From NCBI RefSeq assembly GCF_000340215.1, contig NW_006921541.1, positions 2,081,527-2,145,526 on the forward strand: a stretch of DNA of 64,000 nucleotides, given 5' to 3'. The notes beneath the pieces are model-generated. The model had not been told where the DNA came from and did not search any database. It saw only the letters and a program-made list of their open reading frames with translations. The position numbers were made by a program, and so were the translations under genes. This document shows positions 11,847-22,546 of this stretch, one piece after another. Source of the DNA: Pseudocercospora fijiensis CIRAD86 (lineage: Eukaryota; Ascomycota; Dothideomycetes; Mycosphaerellales; Mycosphaerellaceae). Within the stretch, counting starts at the first letter, position 1, and each line of letters starts with the position of its first letter.

Positions 11847-13658
11847 CGTACGAACTGCGACCTTACTCCCTATACTACGATTAAACAAGTAGTGCAATAC
11901 TTGCTTAAGTATATATTAAAGGCGGAAGTGCCTATATAGTCTCTATAGGATCTAATAAAGCACCTTCTTAGTACTATGCGTCCTAAAGTATAGAATGTAT
12001 TGTTATCTCTAGTCTAGCGCTTTTACAACAAGCTTATTAGTAAGAGAGATATGTCTACGTAAGAGGCTTGCTACTTAATTAATCGTATCCCTCTATAGGT
12101 CGGTTCTCGAAGCGTTATTAGTATCGACTACTATCTATATAAAGACTAAACTAGTACCGTTAAAATCGCGCTAGGCGGCGATGTTAAGAAGGGCAAATCC
12201 TTCTTATAGAAATACATAGAGCGGATGCAGACTACCCCTATAGCAGCATTAACTTAGGCTAAAGACGGCTCTAATAATAATAAGGATAAGGCTAAGCCTT
12301 ATCCTCTTTAAGATATTATATATTATTAGTTCTTAATTAACTATAACTTTAGCAACTTAAAGAAGATTTAGCCTCGCTAAGACAATACCGCAGACCGGGT
12401 TATTAACTAGTTCCCTCGCTATAAGCCTAAAGACAAGTACGAGGAGTAGTGCTATATTAAGATTATTAACTATTATCCGTTTACGACTTATCCGACTCTA
12501 CTATACCGCTTTCCTAGCGCACTTAATACCGACCTATTATATCTATTATTCGCTAAGGCCTATACGTACTACTAGCTATCGTATACGTATCTAGATAACT
12601 ATTATACTATTACTAAGTCCCCGGAAGATATATAGGAAGATTCTAATAAGGTAGACGAGGGTAATAAGGTCTACTTTACCGAGCTATCGCGCGATAACAA
12701 CGTCCGCGGTATACGTATAGATAATCCTAATGCTCTTAGTATACGAGACATTAATCGCACGTACGATTAGACTACGTATATAAACAAGTTCCCTTAGTCA
12801 GATATATATAAGCTATAGCGAGACTAGTAGAAGAAGCAGAAAGATTAATAGCCTATAGATTTAATAGTCTAGTCTTAGTCGCAAGGCTAGTATTTATTAT
12901 TAAATACAGAACAGAAGATTCTATACGATACAGTTATTAAGCACTATTAGCAGGTCTTGCATAGTATAAGACCGAAGCTACTGCGAATTAATGTTAATAG
13001 CAGACCTAGCACTAGAAAGTCTTATATAATCTCTATTCTCTCGGCTTATCTATAGCGCAATTAGAAGTAGCATAATAGTACTCAACCTAGCGGTAGTCTA
13101 GTCCTGCGATCTGCGCCTACTAGAATTGCCGCAAACGGCATCGAAGGGAAGATACTATACTCTCTCTTAGCTCTGCTAGTATAGACTAGGTTTACTAATT
13201 TAACGACGAAGAAGCTAGTATAGCTATAGTATGTCTTCCGTCGTATTAAGTATATTATTATTAACGAGAAGTCTATAGTTAATCTTAAGATACTAGGTTA
13301 CTTAGACCGCCGCCTACGTTAGATCTTAGCAAAGAAGGACGAGTAGTACGGAGGCTTTAGTATTATCGTGTTTAGAGACTTCTACTAGCTGCTTCCTGTC
13401 GGCGGCAAGCCGCTCTTTAGTAGCAAAGTCGATAATAACGAAGAACGATATAGTCGCGCTATATACCTAGAGTTGAAGTATACGATTAAGTTAAAGACTA
13501 TTTAGCGCTAGGATAGGACCGACCGCAAGTTACTAGCATTTAAGCTCGCGCTTAAGAATATACGTAATAACTATATTAGTAAGGACGATTAGCGGTTCCT
13601 TCTTACTCGCGTACGCAACTAACTTAATTTAGCTAAGTAGGCTAAGTTTATAGATGCC

Positions 13659-13859
13659 TTGCGCATCTTTTTAAAGAAGAAGCCTATTAACCTCTATAAT
13701 TATATCCGTATACGAGAGACTAGTAAAGTAGTTAAGCTATTAAAAGCTACCTATACTAGAAAGGGAGCTAAGAAGGCTACCTTCGAAGAAGGTAGCAATC
13801 TGTACGCTATACTGCCTATTTCCTTTAGTTGTCGCCTAATGCTAATAGAGAACATCTAG
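13659..13859 (+). pseudogene. Helitron PIF1-like helicase fragment (open stretch)
   Basis: A 66-codon open piece inside the helicase part of the Helitron, between the DFYQLPPV-like motif and the C-terminal GLTLDR motif. It reads AKFIDALRIFLKKKPINLYNYIRI in the surrounding frame, as in fungal Helitron helicases where the ATP-site and SF1 motifs are separated by a LR.T..E....N...L segment. No independent start or function is implied. Confidence 0.6.
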
Positions 13860-14840
13860 ACCGAGCGTAGTCTTAATAATAGTACGATTAGCACGCTTAT
13901 CGACGTTATCTAGTCTCCTAATATAGACCTAGCTACGGATCTTCCTCTCTACCTACTTATTGCTTTCGACAAGTACGACTATCGTCTAATAGGCAGTAGG
14001 CTATTATATACGGAAGCTAAGTCGGCATACAATCCTACTTCTAGTCTTTTAGTCGCTAGAGGAAGACAGCGGAAGATCGTACTAATCTTCTTATCTTACC
14101 GCGGCTTTAAGCGTAGTGCTTATACCTATACGCGGGAGATGTTTCTAGTTACTATTGCCTATACGATTACTATCTATAAAGCTTAGGGTCTTACTCTAGA
14201 CCGTATTGTCCTAGATCTCGCTAAGAAGGACTTTACTATAGGCTTAACTTATATTATATACTCTCGTATTAAGCATTCGGACTATCTTATAATTAAGACA
14301 CTCTTTAATTATAACCGCTTTAGTACCCGTTAAACTAAAATGTAGAAGATACAATTAGTAGACTACGAGCGTCGTTAGACGTAGCACCTTAGAAGCATAG
14401 ACTATAAGGTCCCTACTTCTAATACTCGAGGCTCTATTCGACCTCCTACTCTAGGTCGCTTAACTATTGTTTCGTAGACGTAGGGTAAAGAAGAGCAGGA
14501 CTTTAGCATTTATAATAACGACGACGATATAGTAGTAGCTATTGCATAGTCTAAGCTATAGCTTAAGCTATAGTAGTTCTAGGATAAGGAGGCTCGGTAT
14601 ATAGAGCGAGAGCGACTTAAATGCGAAGAGAATAATCGGACTCTTATAATAGCTCTTTAAGAGTCTATATAGCAGCCTTAGCTAGAGGAAGAAAAAGAAG
14701 AAGACAATAATACGCGTATTATTCGCGAGCGGAATAAGCGTCGTAAAGCCCGACTACGATAATAGGAGATTAACAATCCGTATATACTACTAGGGGTCGC
14801 TCGTACGTACGCTCTAAACAACTGCCGCTAGCAATAAACA

Positions 14841-15360
14841 CTTTAAATAGCGCTACTTCGCCCGAAGGGCGCTAAGCTCTACGTAGTAGCCCTCGGAGAG
14901 CCGCCGGAGGCTCTAATACGATATATTAATATAAGAAAGATTACGAGATTAATAAGGCTATAGTATAATAAGTAATATTAAGGCAAGCGGTCTTACAGGC
15001 CGCTAAAAGTCCGGATATACGCAAGCAATGTTAAAGGACTACGGCCGAGACTATAAAGCCGACCTTTAGTATAGATAGTATATAGTATCCGAATGCAGTT
15101 TAGCCTTATACTACGAGATTAACACGTAGTTATAACCTATAAGCGGCCGCTTCGTGATTCTTAGATTGCTTACGTAGCGATCTATAGCACATTTTTTGCG
15201 AGCGAAGCTCGCCTTATAATAGCAAGGAGGGTACTACTCTACGTTGCCAAATGTACACTCAGCCACACGTGACGCCAAGCCGACCCCGGATTTCAGAATC
15301 CTGTATACCTGATTGGTTAATTTCTACAAGTGGAGACTTTCGGAGCTAGCGCCGGTATCT
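14841..15360. other. Degenerate spacer, no gene seen
   Basis: From 14841 to about 15240 the sequence is RIP-like and non-coding, with short palindromes such as CGCCCGAAGGGCG near 14860 and GCGAGCGAAGCTCGC near 15199. From about 15240 to 15330 it becomes compositionally normal for some 90 bp (CACACGTGACGCC and similar words) before the 19-bp repeats begin. This may be a small island of unmutated host DNA or the end of another element. Confidence 0.5.
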
Positions 15361-15430
15361 CCGAACAAGCGCCGACTTCCCGAACAAGCGCCGAATTCCC
15401 GAACAACCGCCGACTTCCCGAACAACCGCT
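15361..15430 (+). repeat. 19-bp tandem repeat, about four copies
   Basis: Units starting CCGAACAA(G/C)CGCCGACTTC begin at 15361, 15380, 15399 and 15418, with one or two substitutions among them. The last copy is partial. The repeat makes a short open frame on the plus strand that I do not regard as a gene. Confidence 0.85.
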
Positions 15431-15800
15431 AGTAAAGCCTTTTGCCTTCCTTCTAATACTTCAAATATATAGTAAAATATATAATAAAATATACAAACAA
15501 TTAATAAGAAAATTAATAAGAAAATTAACTAAAACATTAATAAAAGAATTTATAAAACAACTTTTAATAAAAGAACCTATAGAAAAATTAATTTTAATTA
15601 TAGAAAACATACGATTTAAATTTATAAAATTACCGAAAAATATTAAAGGAACGAAAGCGAGAATAAGAGCGAGGAACCCTAAAATTCGCGGCTCCGCTAT
15701 ACTAGGTATATATAAAATTTAAAAACTCGCGGGCGCTACCGCTATTACTACGTAAGTAGAAGGAGCAGAAGTACTTACGTACGGGTACTATCCTGGTTAG

Positions 15801-16186
15801 TAAAACAATTAACAAAACAACAAACAAAACAACTAATAAAACAAGTACAACTAATAAAACAACTAACAAAACAACTAATAAAACAATTAATAGAACAATT
15901 AACAAAACAATTAATAAAACAATTAACAAAACAATTAACAAAACAATTAATAAACCAATTAATAAAACGATAAATAAAACAATTAACAAAACAATTAACA
16001 AAACAATTAACAAAACAATTAACAAAACAATTAACAAAACAATTAACAAAACAATTAACAAAACAATTAATAAAACAATGAATAAAACAATAGTAGAACA
16101 ATTAGTAAGGCAATTAATTAAATAATTAATTAAACAATTAGTAAAGCAATTAGTTAAACAATTAGTTAAACAATTAATAAAATAAA
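15801..16186. repeat. 12-bp AT-rich minisatellite, roughly 30 units
   Basis: The core unit AAAACAATTAAC is repeated head to tail for almost 400 bp, with variants such as AAAACAACTAAT at the left end and TTAGTAAAGCAA at the right. Its length is a multiple of three, so all frames without stops stay open: the apparent hydrophobic LLIV-repeat and CFVN-repeat proteins on the minus strand are artefacts of the array. Confidence 0.9.
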
Positions 16187-16740
16187 TTATATTCTAGTAA
16201 ATAAATAACTTATAATAAAGTTAAAAAGAAGGTAAATAATAAACTAGAGAAGAAACTAAATAATAAAGCAAATAATAGATTAAATAAAAAACTAGAGAAC
16301 AAAGTAAATAATAAACTAAATAATAAGCTAATTAATAGACTAAATAATAAGCTAGTACTAAACTAAGTAGTAAGATAGAAAACAAGTAATAAATAAGGAT
16401 ATAAATAAGAGGACTTAGACGTATTAGAAAAAAGAAAACATATAATAAAAATAAATAAGAAAATATAAAATAGGTAAGTAAAACAAGTAAGATACTAAAT
16501 AGAAAAACTATAAAACATTAAAGAAAAAAATTAAAAATAGTTTTTTTAATAATATAAAAAGTAGTAATAGATATAAAAAATTAGAGAAAACTTGAATAAA
16601 AGTAAGTAATATATATAAAGTTAAAAATAAAAAAGTAGTATCTAAAATACCAGAAAAGAAAAATAGTAATACAAAAATCTAAAAATACTTATTCCTAATA
16701 AACTATTCTAATAGAACTAAATCGTATAATAATAGTAATA
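16187..16740. other. Extremely AT-rich degenerate stretch, no gene seen
   Basis: Almost pure A/T with AATAATAAACTAAATAATAA-like runs, probably a decayed extension of the 12-bp array plus RIP-mutated sequence. No coding similarity, RNA or terminal repeats recognised. Confidence 0.6.
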
Positions 16741-16857
16741 GCTTCGAGGTCTAGCTTCGAGGTCTAAAGAACCGAATTAGCTTAGTATATATAAGGCGAA
16801 AGCTTCGCTCGCACTCCTCTAGGCACGCGCTAGCCGCCTAGGAGCACATTTTAAATA

Positions 16858-17050
16858 GGTCTAGTCTTAGATAACTCTAAGATAAGCAGCCGTACGTGCG
16901 GTAATTTAGTGCTAGGTCTAGTCTTAGATAACTCTAAGATAAGCAGCCGCACGTGCGGTAATTCAGTGCTAGGTCTAGTCTTAGATAACTCTAAGATAAG
17001 CAGCCGCACGTGCGGTTATTTAGTACTAGGTCTAGTCTTATTAGAAAATG
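16858..17050. repeat. 57-bp tandem repeat, three copies plus a partial
   Basis: CTAGTCTTAG starts at 16861, 16918, 16975 and 17032, giving an exact 57-bp period. Every unit holds two inverted repeats: CTTAGA-taac-TCTAAG, and a palindrome CCGCACGTGCGG (CCGTACGTGCGG in the first copy). Just upstream, 16745-16772 has two copies of a 14-bp unit GCTTCGAGGTCTA, and 16811-16845 can form an imperfect hairpin (CTCCTCTAGGC with GCCTAGGAG). The array marks the inner edge of the repeat block beside the first gene island. Confidence 0.85.
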
Positions 17051-18187
17051 TGCTGTTTAATTGCTACGCAAGCTAAAGGATTTACCGTTTACGAACCGCC
17101 GGTCGTGTATTATAACTACGTATTCTTCTCGATATCAAGCTAAACTATATACATTGGCCTTACGCAGTGTTGGTGCTGTAATGCTAAGATTTGGGCCTTA
17201 GGTACCTAGCATTTTGATTTCTACTAACAATACACCTATACGGGTCTTACGACTCCTCATTGGTGATGATCAACGTGGATCGCAACGTATAAGGAGGCAC
17301 ATTGCAAGGGAGGGCAAAGAAACGCTTCTAACTAGTCTATATGTACGGAGTGGGTTCAGATATGACCAAGATGCCGATTTTGGTCAGAGGAATGCCCTCG
17401 GCTTTTCCCAGGTCTGAACCCATCCATTTGACTACAGCAGAGCATTGCATATTCCTTCATGTTCATTCGGGCATAACGAGCGCTACGCCCTGCTCAGTAG
17501 TGATTATACTGCCAGAGCTCAGTGTTCGGTACGTGGCGTTATGCAAGGGATGGCTGCTTCGATTGTTGGAACGGGCTGTGGGTTCAAACGTCACGTCGAA
17601 CAAGAGTCTGCAAAAAAGAAGGATGTCATGCTGCTGGAGAGCGGCTTGATCAGCTCTGTCAAGTCCGAGTGATTCGCTGCCATGCCCAAGCATTTCTTCA
17701 TCTTCAAAGAAGGACTTGAGCCTTGCATTGATCTACCGTCTCGCGGCAATAACGGAGCCTCTTCCAGAAGGATCTGACTCTATCGGCCCATGGATTTCAT
17801 CTCCCGGACTTTGCTCCGGACTTTCACAGAATCATGGTCATCATCGTCTTGAGATCGTCCCTTCCATACGAATGATCACTAGACTGATCAATGAAATCGT
17901 CCTGAAATCTTGTGGGACGAGCAGGCTGGAATGTGTTTTGCAGCTGGCGGCTGGCCCAGGCGTTGGGAACTGTGGGGTCTTCAGACGCCCAGGCCAGGCC
18001 CACCTGTCAGCCGCGCTCCAACAGCTCGACCCTCGAGCCTGACACAATCAACAGACTATCCGACTCTGCGCTGACCAGGCACCTTCGCTTCAAGTCATTC
18101 CACAGACTACCATTCGCATCCTGCTCAAGCTTGGTGCGCTCATAGCCCGACGCTGCTTTCCGATCCGCTCCTCTCTTCTAGTGCATC
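17051..18187. other. Transition and upstream region of the kinase gene
   Basis: Composition changes from RIP-like to normal between about 17,050 and 17,340. Several overlapping short open frames exist in all frames between 17,214 and 18,145, but none resembles a known protein or keeps coding character. I read the last few hundred bases as promoter and 5' UTR of the kinase. No tRNA or conserved RNA recognised. Confidence 0.45.
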
Positions 18188-19413
18188 ATGGCCGCGCCGC
18201 AAGCACAAGTCCAGCCTTGCCGGTACAAGACTGGCAAAACACTAGGAGCTGGCTCGTACAGCGTGGTGAAAGAATGTGTGCATATTGACACTGGTCGCTA
18301 CTATGCCGCCAAGGTTATCAACAAGCGACTCATGGCTGGGCGGGAACATATGGTTCGAAATGAGATTGCCGTCCTGAAGAGAGTTTCAATGGGACACCAG
18401 AACATCCTGACATTGGTTGACTACTTTGAAACGATGAATAATTGTATGCGAAATCTACACTCGCAGAAGTTCGAGCTGCGCTGACCTGGTGTTCAGTATA
18501 TCTCGTCACAGATCTGGCTCTAGGCGGCGAACTGTTTGATCGCATATGCCGAAAAGGATCTTACTATGAATCCGACGCCGCAGACCTTATTCGAGCCACC
18601 TTGTCCGCCGTCGCATATCTTCACGATCATGGAATTGTACATCGCGATTTGAAGCCCGAGAACCTGCTTTTCAGAACCCCAGAAGATAACGCCGATTTGC
18701 TCATTGCAGACTTTGGTCTTTCTCGCATCATGGACGAGGAGCAATTCCATGTCTTGACTACGACTTGTGGTACCCCGGGATACATGGCGCCTGAGATCTT
18801 TAAGAAGAGTGGTCATGGCAAGCCAGTCGATGTATGGGCCATTGGTGTCATTACATACTTCTTGCTTTGCGGATATACTCCATTCGATCGCGACAGCAAT
18901 CTAGAAGAGATGCAGGCGATCTTGGTTGCAGACTATAGCTTTACACCTCTTGAATACTGGCGCGGCGTCAGCCTGACTGCTCGGCAGTTTATCAAGAGAT
19001 GTCTTACAATCGACCCCACGAAGCGCATGACAGCACATGAAGCGCTTTCGCATGAATGGATAGCAGGGCCAGAAAGTGGTCGCGGCGAGGAGGACCTGTT
19101 GCCAACAGTCAAGAAAAATTTCAACGCGAGAAGGACATTACACAAAGCTATCGACACTGTACGTGCCATCAACCAATTGCGAGCAGGCGGCATGGCCATG
19201 ATGGACGGCGCATTAGCCACGAACCCAGAGCGCGTCAAACCTAAAGATGAGGACGTGGACATGGCAGATGCTTCTCAGCCATCCGCGATAGCCTTTGATC
19301 CGCGAAGCCATGCCAAAGGCCAGACGCAGGAGCAAATTGATGAGCAGCAGCGTAGGACGCAACAAACAATTGCCGGACTCTGGCAGAGTAAAGTAAATGG
19401 ACAAGCCACATAA
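18188..19413 (+). CDS. Calcium/calmodulin-dependent protein kinase (CaMKI-like)
   Basis: Join 18188..18443, 18497..19413 (390 aa). The 53-nt intron starts GTATGC, has branch site GCTGAC and ends TTCAG; splicing restores MNNLYLVTDLALGGELFD. The protein is a Ser/Thr kinase of the CAMK group. Visible motifs: a Gly-rich loop near residues 20-25 (GAGSYS), the ATP-binding Lys at 42 (AAKVI), HRDLKPENLL in the catalytic loop, DFGLS, a CGTPGYMAPE activation segment and DVWAIGVITY. After the kinase domain comes a basic helix (VKKNFNARRTLHKAI, then VRAINQLR) where CaM kinases carry the autoinhibitory and calmodulin-binding segment. Length and layout match Aspergillus CmkA/yeast CMK1 enzymes, which signal calcium for growth, stress and cell cycle. 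Start is the first in-frame ATG, just before the ATP loop. Confidence 0.93.
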
Positions 19414-20332
19414 GAGGAGCCGCGACTGGGAATTCATATGAGAAGTCATTATAGGGCTTGATGCAGCATCAGCCTGCATTCATTGTTCCTGAAGATGGTC
19501 AGTTTTGATTTATGAGACGAAATGCTACACGGCTATGAACGACTTGACGAAGAATTGAGTATTGGCAAGTGATACAATCCCCGCGAGCCGTATAAACCAG
19601 ATTTGATACGAACTTGGTGGCTCTGATGCTCGTGCAACTGCTTGGACCGAGCTTACAGTTCGCGTGCACATGATGGTGTTGCTAATGTCTGCTGGTCGGC
19701 AAGACATTCCTTCTCTCGACCACTGACATATCAAATGCATTGAATAATGGCGGAACTGACATGGATTCTGCATTCTCAAGCCTCTTCCCTCCCGACGGGC
19801 GGTATGGATCTCCAGAGTCCTTCCAGGACCCCACGGGACCTGATGCAGCATAGGACCGAATGCTTGGATGGAGCATACTGCATTGCGACTCTGTGTGGCT
19901 TAATAGATTTGCCAAGCTATGCCATAAGAATTGAGTTTCTCCGCCTGCAAAGACCGACACTAAGGTAGTGCTCCGAGAAGAACGACTCCAAGAAAGCGAC
20001 CATCCCATTTACAATCATCGCCTACGAAAGCCCAGACCGTTAACGTTAGCTTTCTTCGCCTCTTGTGGCTGATCGAAAGATTCGAACCCTAGTCGGCCCG
20101 ACATGTCCTCCGCGATTGGGGCGGTGGGTACCGGGGTTTGCTAGTGCTGCAGAGGTTACCTGATCTTCTCGGAATTCTGGTCTGCTGCTAGTGGCATTGA
20201 GGACCTCGTGGCATCCATGATGCCTGCTATCGTCTTGGAGCCGCATTGGCGGACACCGTGCACATGTACAAATATCCCCGAAGGTGAAGTACATCCCATT
20301 ATTTCCTAGCACTCCCTGTTCCATCACTCACC
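19414..20332. other. Intergenic region, promoter of the GH32 gene
   Basis: Holds the 3' UTR of the kinase and the promoter of the secreted GH32 enzyme. I see an inverted CCAAT box (ATTGG, 20115-20119) and a nearby CCGGGG (20131-20136) that fits the fungal CreA consensus SYGGRG. Short open frames on both strands look random. Confidence 0.4.
20131..20136 (+). promoter_or_regulatory. Candidate CreA (carbon catabolite repressor) site upstream of GH32
   Basis: CCGGGG matches SYGGRG and lies about 200 bp before the GH32 ATG, next to an inverted CCAAT box. Six-base matches are frequent by chance. The support is mainly that fungal invertase/inulinase genes are known to be glucose-repressed. Confidence 0.25.
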
Positions 20333-22315
20333 ATGCGTTCGATATCCTCCGCAGCAGCATTGCTTGCCGCTGTTCCTTTTGGAAGTGCTCAATGGGGCTA
20401 CCAAGGACAAAATCAAGCGCCTCACTATGGCCCTCCACACTACGGACCTGGTAGACCAGGCCAGAATGGAGGACAATGCTCGGAATTATCTGCGGATCAA
20501 GTCAGCGCTGGAGGAAACAACTCACTTTTCAACAGATGGAGACCACGAAGTCACTTCATCGCCCCAGCAGGCTGGATGAACGATCCATGCGGAGCCATGT
20601 ATGATCCGATAAGGGATGAATATCATCTTTCGTACCAATGGCACCCAAATCACTTCAATTGGGGCAACATTTCTTGGGGTACAGCTGTGAGCAAGAACCT
20701 CATAACATGGACCGATCGAGGTGGGTGGCAGAACGATGAAGCTAGAACTCTCGGCCCAAGCGGCAATGGCAGCTTTCCACAGGCCTACGATGGTCTTGGA
20801 ATTTTCTCTGGCACTGCTCAGCCAGTCAATCTCAAGGGCGAACAGGATGGCACGCTTCTCGCTTTCTACACATCAGTGAGCTACTTGCCAACCAACTGGA
20901 AGATCCACTACGAGCCACACACTGAGAGCCAATCTCTTGCCATCAGCCACGATGGTGGCAAGACCTGGCAACAATACGAGAACAATCCCATCATCAGCAC
21001 CACGACCGGGACATCGCCGATGTACTGGAACGTGACTGGATTCCGTGACCCCTTCTTCGAGCCAATTCCAGCGCTCGATGTCGTACTAGGTGCGTCTGAG
21101 CCACACTACTACGCTGTCTTCGGATCTGGTATCAAGGGTGTCGGCCCAAGAATGCCACTCTGGAGTGCTCCTGCAAAGGATCTCACTAGCTGGACCTTCC
21201 TTGGCGCCCTATGGGAGCCAGTAAAGAACACCTCCGTTGGCCCTGTGCTCTCTACTGGTACATATGGCTTTAACTTTGAGGTATCAGGTTTCTTCTCACT
21301 CAAGGACAGCAAGGGCAAGGACCACTGGTACGTCAACATGGGTTCTGAAGGTGGTAATGTCTCCTTCCACCAATCTGCTCAATGGGCTCTTTGGAACGAA
21401 GGCAAGATCAGCCGTCGCCAGAATGGAAGTGCCGAGTTCACACCTATCTCAGGTGGCGCTGTAGACTGGGGTGTTGGCTACGCTCTCTCCAGCTTCAACG
21501 ACACCAAGCATAACCGGCGTGTTCAGTACGCATGGCTGAAGGAAGATTACGTCGCAAATGACGGACTCTTCAGCGTTCCACAACAAGGTTTCCAAGGCGC
21601 CCTTTCCCTCCCAAGAGAACTTTTCGTCCACGAAGTCGAGAACGTCCAAGTCACCAGCGAACTCACCTCAGCCAAGAACAGCATTGCCGAAGACTGCGTC
21701 GCACGCACACTCGGTGTTCGACCTCTTCCCGACGTAGTCGAAGGACTCCGTCAAGGCGCTCATCGCAAGAGCTATGCTGGAGCAACATACACAAAATCCA
21801 CCATCCTCCAAAAACAAGCCTCCTCGCACATGGAGCTGAGCACAGAAATCACAAACTCCACCGGCGCCGTCGGCATCACAATCGCCGCATCCCCCGACGG
21901 CGAGGAATACACCAACATCATCTACGAACCCTCCAACCACACCATCCTCGTCGAGCGTCTCCACAGCAGCAAAATTTTGGGCTTCAATAACGCTACCATC
22001 ACCGGGTACTTCTACCCTTACACCGTCAACGGCACGCAGGAAGCCATTCACATGAATGTCTTCATCGATGGATCCATCGCGGAGATCTATATCAATGAGC
22101 GTTTCTGCCTGAGCGCGCGAATCTATCCGGCTAAGTCTTGCAGTACTGGTTTCGGTGTGTATATTGGTGAGGGTGCTCAGGCGACGTTTGGGGAGACGAA
22201 GGCTTGGGTTGGGACGAAGAATGTTTGGCCGCTACGACCGCTTAATAGCAGTTCGGCTTTGGTTTATGATACGCCTGAAGAGACGAATGATTATGTTTGG
22301 TGGTCCGGCAACTAG
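20333..22315 (+). CDS. Secreted glycoside hydrolase family 32 (invertase/inulinase-like)
   Basis: Intronless, 660 aa. It hydrolyses beta-fructosides (sucrose, inulin or levan) outside the cell. A signal peptide spans about residues 1-19 (hydrophobic ALLAAVPFGSA), followed by a short Gly/Pro/His/Tyr-rich linker (25-45). GH32 motifs: WMNDPCG at 81-87 with the nucleophile Asp84 (family consensus NDPNG); FRDP near 237-240 with the transition-state Asp239; and NFEVSGF near 314-320 with the presumed acid/base Glu316, where many members have ECP. The C-terminal part is the beta-sandwich domain with FIDGSIAEIYINERFC, matching the usual VDxSxxEVFxN strand. Several Asn-X-Ser/Thr sites fit secretion. 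Whether it is an invertase, exo-inulinase or levanase cannot be told from sequence alone. Confidence 0.92.
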   Translation: MRSISSAAALLAAVPFGSAQWGYQGQNQAPHYGPPHYGPGRPGQNGGQCSELSADQVSAGGNNSLFNRWRPRSHFIAPAGWMNDPCGAMYDPIRDEYHLSYQWHPNHFNWGNISWGTAVSKNLITWTDRGGWQNDEARTLGPSGNGSFPQAYDGLGIFSGTAQPVNLKGEQDGTLLAFYTSVSYLPTNWKIHYEPHTESQSLAISHDGGKTWQQYENNPIISTTTGTSPMYWNVTGFRDPFFEPIPALDVVLGASEPHYYAVFGSGIKGVGPRMPLWSAPAKDLTSWTFLGALWEPVKNTSVGPVLSTGTYGFNFEVSGFFSLKDSKGKDHWYVNMGSEGGNVSFHQSAQWALWNEGKISRRQNGSAEFTPISGGAVDWGVGYALSSFNDTKHNRRVQYAWLKEDYVANDGLFSVPQQGFQGALSLPRELFVHEVENVQVTSELTSAKNSIAEDCVARTLGVRPLPDVVEGLRQGAHRKSYAGATYTKSTILQKQASSHMELSTEITNSTGAVGITIAASPDGEEYTNIIYEPSNHTILVERLHSSKILGFNNATITGYFYPYTVNGTQEAIHMNVFIDGSIAEIYINERFCLSARIYPAKSCSTGFGVYIGEGAQATFGETKAWVGTKNVWPLRPLNSSSALVYDTPEETNDYVWWSGN

Positions 22316-22546
22316 GGCTCTGGATGGGAAAAGAGGGTTTGAAGTGGAAAATGCCATTGAAGTATTGGCAAGATTTTTGTACATATGCATGGACAAAAAA
22401 TATCAAGTTGGGACATGTTCGCATGCTTCTGGTATCATTTGTGCGTCCTTCGTTTCCAATCGCGATCAATTATTCGACGCCATATAGTCTTTTTTTCGGC
22501 ACTGTGGAGCCTCTTGTCCTTGTAACGTGGGTTTGCTTCATGCTGC

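Larger units (their letters stand above)
11158..14840 (+). mobile_element. Helitron relic with Rep and PIF1-like helicase, decayed
   Basis: Plus-strand translation shows a Helitron replication protein. An N-terminal domain around 11270-12100 includes a PTLMRLLP-like motif, RITRRNLRDYLYIVDTYF and MPKFNVKDF. The HUH endonuclease motif region near 11410 reads STYIY in place of STHIH. A PIF1-type helicase runs from about 12900 to 14330: Walker A region near 12990 reads RPSTRKS (GTGKS in intact members); Walker B near 13255 reads IINEKS (IIDE expected); VFRDFY..LPVGGKPLF lies near 13370; and YTITIYKA.GLTLDRIVLDLAKKDF..GLTYIIYSR lies near 14155-14270. Many TAG/TAA codons interrupt the frame. The 5' TC and 3' CTRR hairpin ends were not identified, so both borders are approximate. 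Confidence 0.8.

Noticed and set aside
15330..15722. 130-codon plus-strand open frame starting METFGASAG
   Set aside because: It begins in a 19-bp repeat and continues in AT-rich sequence reading mostly Ile/Lys/Leu. No domain, and composition is that of decayed repeat DNA.
15702..16101. Two minus-strand hydrophobic repeat proteins (LLIV and CFVN repeats)
   Set aside because: They are translations of the 12-bp array, whose period divides by three and lacks stops.
20080..20095. GATTCGAACCCT, reverse complement of a tRNA B box
   Set aside because: No T stem of adequate pairing, no D arm at the right distance and no terminator. Chance match.
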